The notes below the pieces were generated by a model that had not been told where the DNA came from, did not search any database, and saw only the letters and a program-made list of their open reading frames with translations. Positions 56,927-64,000 of a stretch of DNA of 64,000 nt are shown here, piece by piece. The position numbers were made by a program, and so were the translations under genes. Each line of letters opens with the position of its first letter. The first letter of the stretch is position 1. The stretch spans positions 1 to 64,000 of the forward strand of contig NZ_MDKE01000070.1 in the NCBI RefSeq assembly GCF_001870485.1, given 5' to 3'. The stretch comes from Oceanisphaera psychrotolerans. GTDB lineage: Bacteria > Pseudomonadota > Gammaproteobacteria > Enterobacterales > Aeromonadaceae.

Positions 56927-58864
56927 TCAGCGCTCTTTCCTGCTCAGGGTCGCCTTTGGCTCCGCCGCCTGCTCGGCGACAAAGTCGACCGCCCCCTCAT
57001 GGGTGATCTGCCGCACCAGTATCGGCTCGCCGGCCTCGTTGAACCGGACATAGCCGATGCCGGAGCGATTCAGCAGCCGCTCGCCCCTCGACGCCGATAC
57101 CGGCGGATGAGGCGTGATCTCCAGCCGCCGCCGCCGGGTCAGCCAGTTCAGTGGCGAGCGGGGGGCATACAGCCAGCGGTTGAGCCGGTCCAGCACGTCC
57201 AGCAGCCGGGCCGGAAATTCGTTCTTGATACCGCTGCTGGTGATCTGCCAGATATGGGGCTCCCCGCCGCGATACCGCAACTTGATGTCGTACATGAAGG
57301 AGTAATGCACGTCTCCCGACAGGATCACGTAGTTGGCCGGGGTCCGGGCATGGCGGAAGATGTTGAGGATCACGTTGGCGGTGCCCTTATGGGCCATCCA
57401 GTTTTCCGCATCCACCAGCAGCGGCTTGCCAAACCAGGTGAAGATCTTCTGGATCACCTCGATAAGCTTGACCCCGAATACCGGTGTTGGCGACACGATC
57501 ACCACCGCCTCGTGATGCAGCAGCTCGCCCTGCAGCTCGGTCAGGGCCTCCCAGTCCATCAGCCCCGAGGGCCGGCCAAAGTTGGACTCGGCCCGCCAGC
57601 GCCGGGTGCGGGTATCCAGCACCAGCAACTTGGGACTGGTCGGCAGGCTGTAGTGCCAGCTCTCGAATTTCAACAGATGATCGATCAGTCGATCCTGGGA
57701 TTGCGCGGTCGGCCGCTTGCACCAGGCATCGAGCAAAGCCATCGGTTCATCTTTGAAGGCATCGGGATCGTTGCCCCAACCCTGACAGAGCAGGTAGCCC
57801 ACCAGCGCATTGCCGATGATCCTGCGCGAAAAAGGATGACCATAGGCGCTTTCTTCCCAGGCCGCGGTCAGGTTCCAGTCATCGGTGACATCATGATCGT
57901 CGAAGATCATCAGGGTCGGCAGGTGAGCGAGCAGGCGGCGCACCGCCGGCAATCCCTCCACAAAGGCGGCCAGCCGTTGCCGTTCGGTCTGATATTGCTG
58001 CTGTCGTTCCGGGCTCAGTTCCGGCTGCGCGTCGGACAGGCCGCGCCAGGGCTCCGGTGACCAGACCAGAAGATACATGGCCAGCACCTCGGCCAGGGTG
58101 ATCAGATGGTTGTCGGCACTGCTGGTGGTGAAGATGGGCTTGCGCGCCCCTTCGAAGAAACGCTGCTGCAGCGTCTGGTTGCCTTTGATGCTGGGCAACA
58201 GCTCGCTGCGACGATAGTAGTTGAGCGGACTGGCGAAGAGCTCGGCGCTGTCGGCGACCAGGGCGCCCTCCAGGGTTTCCGGATACAGCCCCAGCTCGTC
58301 GATCAACTGATGAATGGCGGTGAGCATGGGCCCGGCCACGTCGTCCGCATAGATTTGATCCCCACTCAGCATCAGCACCGCCGGGCGACTCAACGGCTGG
58401 GCATGGCATTGCTGCAGCCAGGCATCGGCCGCCACCAGTCCGTCGGGCGCGGCGTGATGGGGTTTGCGACAGGAGCCGTGCAATACCTCGTCCAACCGGC
58501 TGCGGATCACCAGACTCGGCAGGCACTCCTCCGGATAACACAGTTCGGCGGCCCAATCGGCCATGCCGTGCCAGTCATCCTGTGCCGACTCACGCCATTG
58601 CAGATCGTACGCAATCAAGGTGTCGGCCGGCAGCGGGGTTTCAAGCGTGATGTCCAGCAGCTGGATAAAACAACGCTCTCCCACCTGCAACTGCTGCTGC
58701 CGGTCGCCGGTGATGTCCTGGGGCGGGCTGTCGGGCAACAGCAGCCGGAATTGTACCGGCGTCCGGCTGGCCAGCCAGAACACCAGTCGCTCGCAGCTGG
58801 CCCGGCGCAGTAGGGGTCCGGCGAGAATGGTCGTATTCATGTCGTGTTCGGTAGCTAGATTCAT
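56927..58864 (-). CDS. PhoD-like metallophosphatase
   Basis: The 645-residue cytoplasmic protein has the PhoD-like phosphatase signatures: MLSGDQIYADDVAGPML (near 170), LMIFDDHDVTDDWN (near 320) with the DDHD metal ligands, and VILSGDVHYSFM (near 520). No signal peptide is seen, unlike secreted PhoD. Start is uncertain: ATG 58864 or 58840 (MNTTILAG), neither with a clear ribosome site. Substrate is probably a phosphodiester or monoester. Confidence 0.85.
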   Translation of the reverse strand: MNLATEHDMNTTILAGPLLRRASCERLVFWLASRTPVQFRLLLPDSPPQDITGDRQQQLQVGERCFIQLLDITLETPLPADTLIAYDLQWRESAQDDWHGMADWAAELCYPEECLPSLVIRSRLDEVLHGSCRKPHHAAPDGLVAADAWLQQCHAQPLSRPAVLMLSGDQIYADDVAGPMLTAIHQLIDELGLYPETLEGALVADSAELFASPLNYYRRSELLPSIKGNQTLQQRFFEGARKPIFTTSSADNHLITLAEVLAMYLLVWSPEPWRGLSDAQPELSPERQQQYQTERQRLAAFVEGLPAVRRLLAHLPTLMIFDDHDVTDDWNLTAAWEESAYGHPFSRRIIGNALVGYLLCQGWGNDPDAFKDEPMALLDAWCKRPTAQSQDRLIDHLLKFESWHYSLPTSPKLLVLDTRTRRWRAESNFGRPSGLMDWEALTELQGELLHHEAVVIVSPTPVFGVKLIEVIQKIFTWFGKPLLVDAENWMAHKGTANVILNIFRHARTPANYVILSGDVHYSFMYDIKLRYRGGEPHIWQITSSGIKNEFPARLLDVLDRLNRWLYAPRSPLNWLTRRRRLEITPHPPVSASRGERLLNRSGIGYVRFNEAGEPILVRQITHEGAVDFVAEQAAEPKATLSRKER

Positions 58865-59132
58865 GCCAGCATCATAACGGGGTCGATCACCACAGGAAAG
58901 ACAAGACGCTCGGGCTGCGCCGAGCCCTGCCGTTATCCCGGCCTGAAGAGCGAGCCATGTCTGGTCTGAATGGCAGATGCCGGCGCCAGCCCCTTGCTGC
59001 CACGAGGGGAGATCAAGGCTGGCAGCCAGGACAAGTCCTGTGCTGGCGCCAGCCTTTGTCGCCGAACCACTGGCTTCGGCCTCCGCCCTTCTTTACCATG
59101 GGTTCAGTGTCTTATCAGGGATCACCACTACC
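58865..59132. other. intergenic region with two related palindromic segments
   Basis: Two copies of a sequence around GGCGCCAGCC (58980 and 59045) are similar over about 23 bases; the second contains the palindrome GCTGGCGCCAGC. No gene is supported here. Confidence 0.3.
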
Positions 59133-60187
59133 ATGCGCGAAAAACTCGAACAACGCTCTTTTCTGTTTATGCTGCTGTTGGTCAGCCTGCTGTTCGGGTT
59201 GCTGCTCAAGCCCTTCTGGGGCGCCATTTTCTGGGCCTGCGCCATCGGGGTCATCTTCAACCCGCTGCAGGAGCGCATTCTGCGTCTGATCGGCCCCAAA
59301 CCCAATCGTGCCGCCCTGCTCACCCTGCTCCTCTGTATGTTCATCGTGGTGCTGCCGGTGCTGCTGATCGCCACCTCCTTTATTCAGGAAGGGCTGGCGC
59401 TCTATCAACGTATCGACAAGGGCGAGATCAACCCGGCCGGGTGGCTGGAACAGATGCGTGACGCCTTTCCGTTGATACCCGAGCTGCTGGAGCGACTGGG
59501 CATCGATATCGACAGTATCCGGCAGAAGCTGTCCGAAGGCGCCGTGGCGACCAGCAAGCTGCTGGCAGAAAAAGCCATCGGTGCCGGCCAGAGTACCTTC
59601 GCCTTCGTGATGAACGTGGCCTTGATGCTCTACCTCAGTTTCTTTCTGCTGCGCGACGGCCACCAGCTGATCGAACTGCTGGTCAAGGCATTGCCGCTGG
59701 GGGATGCACGTGAACGCCGGCTGTTCAGCAAGTTTTCGGAAGTCACCCGGGCCACGGTCAAGGGCAACATTCTGGTGGCCATGGTCCAGGGCGCCTGGGG
59801 GGCTTTATCTTCTGGGCGCTGGCGATTCCCGGCCCCTTGCTGTGGGGAGTGGTGATGGCCTTTCTGTCGCTGATCCCGGCGGTAGGCGCCGGCCTGGTGT
59901 GGCTGCCGGTAGCGTTGTACCTCTATGCCACCGGCAACTGGATTGCCGGCTCGGTACTGGTCGGCTTCGGAGCCCTGGTGATCGGCCTGGCCGATAACGT
60001 CCTGCGCCCGTTGCTGGTAGGCCGCGATACCAAGTTACCCGATTATCTGGTGCTGTTCTCCACCCTCGGCGGCCTGAGCCTGATGGGCATCAACGGCTTC
60101 GTGATCGGCCCGCTGGTGGCGGCGCTGTTCCTGGTGTTCTGGGATATTTTCACCCGCGAATTCAACGGAGAAGATCCGTATCAATAG
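59133..60187 (+). CDS. AI-2E-family transporter/permease (one-base deletion near 59792)
   Basis: The inner-membrane protein of the AI-2E (UPF0118) family has paired N-terminal helices (FLFMLLLVSLLFGLLLKPFWGAIFWA region), a periplasmic amphipathic stretch and a C-terminal helix bundle ending VAALFLVFWDIFTREF. The frame shifts near 59792: GCGCCTGGGGGG should be GCGCCCTGGGGGG, to read VQGALGGFIFWALAIPGP. One base restores 351 residues. Members export small molecules or act as Na+/H+ antiporters; the substrate is not predictable. Confidence 0.85.
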
Positions 60188-60191
60188 CGAG

Positions 60192-60219
60192 GCGTGAAGC
60201 GTGAAGCGTGAAGCGTGAA
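60192..60219. repeat. four tandem copies of a 7-bp unit
   Basis: GCGTGAA is repeated four times without variation just after the AI-2E stop, followed by GCGAGC. Short tandem heptamers of this kind vary in copy number between strains. Confidence 0.8.
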
Positions 60220-60237
60220 GCGAGCAAGAATTGGAGC

Positions 60238-60262
60238 TTCCTCTTGCCTGCGGCAAGAGGAA
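60238..60262. terminator. hairpin between convergent AI-2E and allA genes
   Basis: TTCCTCTTGCC pairs with GGCAAGAGGAA across a three-base loop, an 11-base-pair stem. There is no clear U tract beyond it on either strand, so terminator function is probable but not certain. Confidence 0.5.
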
Positions 60263-60273
60263 AAATACACGGC

Positions 60274-60782
60274 TTAGTCGAGTTCTACGGTCAGCCGGAT
60301 GGACTCGTCAAAGTAGAATTCGTCACAGTTGTTGCCGGGACCGCGCGATCGACCACCAGGAACTCGTCGCCATCGTGCAGTGCCATGATCGGATGATGCC
60401 AGACGCCACGGTGATAGTTGACGCCCTGACGACCGCCGGCGCGGAAGGCGCGCACGGTCGCCGGGTCGATATTCATGCTGCCGTCGCCAACAGGGGCAAC
60501 CACCAGCAGAAACTCGTGGCCGGACAGCGGGATAAAGGACTGGGAACCGAACGGGTGACGTTCCAGCATCTTGATCGGCAGCGGATACGCCAGGGTGTCG
60601 GCCCGGAAAATATTGATAATGCCCTCGCCCTGTTCGTCCAGCTGCACATCACCCAGCTTGTGGTAACGACGGGTAGAACCGTTGTTAATCATGAAGTAAT
60701 CGCGACCTTCAGACTCGATCACGTCGCCAAAAGGGGCGAACGCTTCCCGAGTCAGCGGCTCTATCTTCAGGGTCTTGATCAT
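60274..60782 (-). CDS. allA: ureidoglycolate lyase AllA (one-base deletion near 60342)
   Basis: AllA splits ureidoglycolate to glyoxylate and urea, the last step of the urate route. The protein has the cupin-like AllA core: TREAFAPFGDVIE start, GVWHHPIMALHDGDEFLVVDR near the C-terminus. There CGCGCGGTCCC should be CGCGGCGGTCCC, so that GGPGNNCDEFYFDESIRL follows; the stop is then TAA at 60274-60276, 169 residues. GGAGGGAG lies directly upstream of ATG 60782. It is last in the puuE-uraD-allA operon. Confidence 0.9.
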
Positions 60783-60831
60783 TGCTCCCTCCGAAAAGCA
60801 TAACAACGGGGTGAAACCACCCCGTCCCTTA

Positions 60832-61347
60832 TTACATAGCGCTCAGACGGAACTGAGCTATCTTGTTGATTTCTTTAACTGCACGGGCAAATTCGGTGTC
60901 GTAGTCATTGTGAATACGCTCTTCGAATGCCGCCAGGATCTGGTGCCGGTCAGACCCTCTCACCGCCATGATGAAAGGAAAGGCGAACTTTTCCTTGTAG
61001 GCGTTATTCAGCTCGGTAAAACGGGCAAACTCTTCGGCGGTACACTCGCTGATGCCGGCGCCGGCCTGCTCGCTGGTAGAGGCTTCGGTCAGCTCGCCGC
61101 GCTGGGCGGCCTTGCCGGCCAGATCCGGGTGAGCGTTGATCAGATCGAGCTGCGCCTGCTGGTCGGCATTGCTCATCACCGCCGCCATGCGGCGGTGCAG
61201 CTGTTCGATGTGGTCATCTTCCGCGGTCAGCCCCTGATCGAAGGTCTGCTCGGCCACCCAGGGAGAGTGCTCGTAGATGTCGGCGAACGCGGCCACGAAT
61301 TCGTCGCGGCTCATGGTGCTGGGAGTACAGGTAGTAAAACGGCTCAT
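60832..61347 (-). CDS. uraD: OHCU decarboxylase UraD
   Basis: The 171-residue enzyme decarboxylates 2-oxo-4-hydroxy-4-carboxy-5-ureidoimidazoline to (S)-allantoin. The catalytic His is in INAHPDLAGKAA (near 71), with HxR-type residues in the C-terminal FAFPFIMAVRGSDRHQIL segment. The start overlaps the puuE stop by one base, so the two are co-translated. Confidence 0.93.
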   Translation of the reverse strand: MSRFTTCTPSTMSRDEFVAAFADIYEHSPWVAEQTFDQGLTAEDDHIEQLHRRMAAVMSNADQQAQLDLINAHPDLAGKAAQRGELTEASTSEQAGAGISECTAEEFARFTELNNAYKEKFAFPFIMAVRGSDRHQILAAFEERIHNDYDTEFARAVKEINKIAQFRLSAM

Positions 61348-62266
61348 TACTTGTTTCCTTTATAGGGATGGTGCTCGTGCCAGTGCCGGGCTATATCGAT
61401 ACGGCGGGTAAACCACACCTGATCGTGGCTGCGGGCGTACTTGATGAAACGCTCCAGACCCGCCATCCGGCCAGGGCGCCCCAGCAGGCGGCAGTGCATG
61501 CCGATGGACAACATCTTGGGCGCCTCGGCCCCCTCTTCGTACAACACGTCGAAGGCGTCTTTCAGGTACTGGTAGAACTCTTCACCGTTGTTGTAGCACC
61601 CCTGACCGAAGCGCATGTCGTTGGTGTCCATCACGTACGGGATCACCAGGTGGCCCTGACCATTGTTGTCGACCCAGTAGGCAGATCGTCGGCGTAGGAG
61701 TCGGAGTCGTACATAAAGCCGCCCTCTTCCATCACCAGCTTGCGGGTGTTGGGGCTGTCACGGCCGGTATACCAGCCCAGCGGCCGTTCACCACAGACTC
61801 GCTCGAAGATTTCCAGCGCCTTGTGCAGATGCTCCCGCTCTTCTTCTTCGCTCATGAACTGGTAGCTGATCCACTTGTAGGCGTGGGAGCAGATCTCGTG
61901 ACCTTCGTCCATGAACGCCCTGGCGATTTCCGGATAACGCTCGATGGCGGTGGCCACGGCGAAGATGGTCAGGGGAATGTCGTAACGCTTGAACAGGCGC
62001 AACAGACGCCACACACCAGCACGGCTACCGTATTCGTAGATAGACTCCATGCTCATGTGACGGGCATCGGGAAACGACACCGCGGCCGGCATTTCGGACA
62101 GGAAAGCTTCGGATTCGCCATCGCCATGCAGCACGTTACGCTCACCGCCTTCTTCGTAGTTCAGCACAAAGTTGATGGCGATACGGGCCTGGTTCGGCCA
62201 CCTGGGGTGAGGCGGGTTGGCACCATAGCCGACGAGATCGCGAGGATAGTCGTTGTGTTGGCTCAT
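61347..62266 (-). CDS. puuE: allantoinase PuuE, polysaccharide-deacetylase type (one-base deletion near 61679)
   Basis: PuuE opens allantoin to allantoate by a metal-independent NodB-fold enzyme, unrelated to AllB. The N-terminus YPRDLVGYGANPPHPRWPN is diagnostic; the active-site motifs EICSHAYKWI (about residue 120) and WYTGRDSPNT are present. After DSYADDLP the frame breaks near 61679; one added base gives YWVDNNGQGHLVIPYVMDT and a 306-residue protein ending at 61347. It is the first gene of the operon and faces uraH across the palindrome. No allantoicase gene is in the window. Confidence 0.92.
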
Positions 62267-62340
62267 CGAAAAAACTCCTTGAAACGCAGGTTTGAGACAC
62301 CAGCCGAGACAAGATATGCAGCAGGGGCTGGCCAGTCATA

Positions 62341-62374
62341 ATATTGATTTTATTGTATACAATAAAATCAATAT
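62341..62374. promoter_or_regulatory. 34-bp perfect palindrome in the puuE/uraH divergent promoter
   Basis: The two 17-base arms (beginning ATATTGATTTTATTGTA) are perfectly complementary with no spacer, centred on GTATAC. It lies 75 bases upstream of puuE. The size suits a dimeric or tetrameric repressor of the GntR type. The remaining gap to uraH (62375-62662) is AT-rich, carries presumed promoters and shows no gene. Confidence 0.75.
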
Positions 62375-62662
62375 GTGTAAATAACAGGTTTGATTTTTGT
62401 ATCACATCATACCGAAAATCTTGCTTTGAACCACCAAAGTAAAGACAATCCTGCCTGGTCAGGATAATAAATAATGCAATGTCACCGGAAATTGTGATCA
62501 TTATGCTTGATTATGTTAATTAAATGTAGACTAGGCGATATTATCTTGATATAAAACTAACCCTGTCACCGCACTCTCCTGGCCACAATATGGAACAAGG
62601 AAAACCGCGAAGACAGTACCTTGAATGAACGGAGACGCGTAATACGCGCAAGGTAACGAACC

Positions 62663-63016
62663 ATGGGAAGATTAACCACACATATCCTCGACGCTTCGAA
62701 GGGCCTGCCCGGCTCCGATATTAAAATCGAACTGTATCGGGTTGAAGGTGAGCACACTACTTTGATCAATACTGTGTACACCAATAGCGATGGCCGTACC
62801 GATGCCCCCGTGCTGGAAGGCGAAGACTATGTGCCCGGCAAATACCAATTGGTGTTTCATACCGGTCCCTATATGAAGAGACAAGGTGTTGAACTGCTGG
62901 AGCCAGCCTTTCTGGATGACGTCGTCATTCGCTTCGGCCTGGCCGAAGGCCAGGAACACTATCATGTACCACTGCTTATCTCACCCTACAGCTACTCTAC
63001 CTACAGAGGCAGCTAA
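62663..63016 (+). CDS. uraH: 5-hydroxyisourate hydrolase UraH
   Basis: The 117-residue transthyretin-like enzyme hydrolyses 5-hydroxyisourate to OHCU, the substrate of UraD. The N-terminal THILDASKGLPG carries the first catalytic His, an Arg lies mid-chain, HYHVPLLISP gives the second His, and the protein ends in the invariant YRGS. There is no signal peptide, so it is cytoplasmic. AGGTAACG precedes the ATG. Confidence 0.95.
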   Translation: MGRLTTHILDASKGLPGSDIKIELYRVEGEHTTLINTVYTNSDGRTDAPVLEGEDYVPGKYQLVFHTGPYMKRQGVELLEPAFLDDVVIRFGLAEGQEHYHVPLLISPYSYSTYRGS

Positions 63017-63109
63017 CGGGTAGCATACAGCACCAGCCAACGCCGAAGGTCACCACATATCGTTCGGCATTGGCTGTCTGTCATTCCATCTACTCGAGGA
63101 CTTCCGGTC

Positions 63110-64000
63110 ATGGAAAATGCCAAACATGAGTCAACCCCGCAATCCATCCCAACTTCCGGGGGCATGCTTGAAAAGTGGTTTAAATTGAGTGCCCATGGCA
63201 CCTCGGTCAAAACCGAACTGGTTGCCGGCCTGACCACTTTTATCACCATGGCCTACATCATTTTTGTTAACCCCAATATCATGGCCGCCTCGGGCATGGA
63301 TGCCGGCGCCGTCTTCGTGGCCACCTGTATCGGTGCCGCCATTGCCACTCTGTTCATGGGTCTGTACGCCAACTGGCCGGTCGGTCTGGCGCCGGGTATG
63401 GGCCTGAATGCCTTTTTCGCCTTCACCGTGGTCGGCGAAATGGGTTACAGCTGGGAAGTCGCGCTCGGCGCCGTGTTCTGGTCCGGCGTGATTTTTACCG
63501 CCATGAGCTTCTGGAAAATTCGTGAATGGGTGCTCGACGCCATTCCCGAATCGTTACGCTATGCCATGACGGCCGGTGTCGGCCTCTTTCTTGGCCTGAT
63601 CGGCCTGAAAACGGCCGGTATCGTCACCGCCAGCCCGGCCACCCTGATCACCCTCGGCGATTTGACGCAACCCAGTGCCTGGCTCGCCGCCGTCTGTTTC
63701 CTGACCATCGCCATTCTGGTACATCGCAGGATATTCGGCGCCGTATTAATCGGCGTGATCGGCGTGACTCTGGCGGGTCTGTTGATGGGCATCGTCGAAT
63801 ACAACGGCGTCTTCGCCATGCCCCCCGGCATCGCCCCCACCTTCATGAAACTGGATATCATGGGTGCGCTGGATGTAGGCATGATCACCGTGATCCTGTC
63901 GTTTCTGTTCGTGAACATGTTCGACACTGCCGGCACCCTGATGGGCGTGGCCGAGCGGGCCAACCTGCGTCGGCCGGACGGCTCCATCGAAGGCCTGAAA
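63110..64000 (+). CDS. AzgA/NCS2-type purine permease, partial at window edge
   Basis: At least 297 residues are present and the frame is still open at the edge. The motifs TSVKTELVAGLTTFITMAYIIFVNP (shown by key residues TTFITMAYI), GLAPGMGLNAFFAFTVV and SFLFVNMFDTAGTLMGVAERA are those of the adenine/guanine/hypoxanthine permeases of the AzgA group (PurP, GhxP). It would bring purines in for the urate-to-ureidoglycolate pathway next to it. GAGGA lies nine bases before ATG 63110, and the gene follows uraH by 93 bases in the same direction. Confidence 0.9.
   Translation, partial: MENAKHESTPQSIPTSGGMLEKWFKLSAHGTSVKTELVAGLTTFITMAYIIFVNPNIMAASGMDAGAVFVATCIGAAIATLFMGLYANWPVGLAPGMGLNAFFAFTVVGEMGYSWEVALGAVFWSGVIFTAMSFWKIREWVLDAIPESLRYAMTAGVGLFLGLIGLKTAGIVTASPATLITLGDLTQPSAWLAAVCFLTIAILVHRRIFGAVLIGVIGVTLAGLLMGIVEYNGVFAMPPGIAPTFMKLDIMGALDVGMITVILSFLFVNMFDTAGTLMGVAERANLRRPDGSIEGLK

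Noticed and set aside
58957-59289. Frames upstream of the AI-2E gene
   Set aside because: They lie on related palindromic segments and read out of the AI-2E frame with Arg/Ser/Cys-rich nonsense.

Overview
The window is about 64 kb of GC-rich chromosome from a marine or brackish gammaproteobacterium. The conserved block ygiF-(pit)-ygiM-(putA)-cca-uppP-folB-plsY-tsaD-rpsU-yqeY-dnaG-rpoD-tRNA-Ile(CAU), with hldE and glnE beside it, follows the order known in enterobacteria and Aeromonadales. An Oceanimonas/Zobellella/Oceanisphaera-type genome is my best guess from gene content. This is inference, because no database search was possible.

Layout. (1) 58-7321: a tricarboxylate transporter operon (tctCBA plus an AbrB-like membrane protein), divergent from its two-component regulator tctDE and a periplasmic binding protein. 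(2) 7440-17199: nitrate/nitrite assimilation, as nasA-cobA and nrtA-nrtB-nrtC-nirB-nirD, each unit behind a recognisable sigma-54 promoter. (3) 17318-30903: hldE, lpxL, glnE, a small yjfI/PspA-like operon, ygiF, a Pit phosphate transporter with its DUF47 partner, ygiM and a membrane coiled-coil protein. (4) 31306-43866: putA and the cca-to-rpoD macromolecular-synthesis neighbourhood, closed by tRNA-Ile. (5) 43890-55461: a decayed uraH copy, then a ten-gene accessory cluster. It holds an L-cysteate sulfo-lyase-like enzyme (CuyA), a sulfopropanediol/histidinol dehydrogenase-like enzyme (HpsN), a DegT-type aminotransferase, a TRAP transporter, an Asp/Glu-type racemase, a dicarboxylate/amino-acid symporter, an (S)-sulfolactate dehydrogenase-like enzyme and a LysR regulator. 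I read it as a C3-organosulfonate catabolic cluster. (6) 55529-60187: DUF2797, a VOC protein, a PhoD-like phosphatase and an AI-2E-family permease. (7) 60274-64000: urate/allantoin catabolism (puuE-uraD-allA, divergent uraH and an AzgA-type purine permease) around a 34-bp perfect palindrome.

Nitrogen scavenging is the common theme: nitrate, nitrite, proline, purines, probably amino-sulfonates, GlnE control of glutamine synthetase, and sigma-54/NtrC-type sites in front of nasA, nrtA and the symporter gene.

Caution: thirteen otherwise normal genes are each broken by exactly one missing base. Restoring one base gives a family-typical protein every time. I therefore annotate these as single genes with a probable sequencing deletion, not as true pseudogenes. 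The uraH remnant near 43.9-44.1 kb is the only gene that looks truly decayed.
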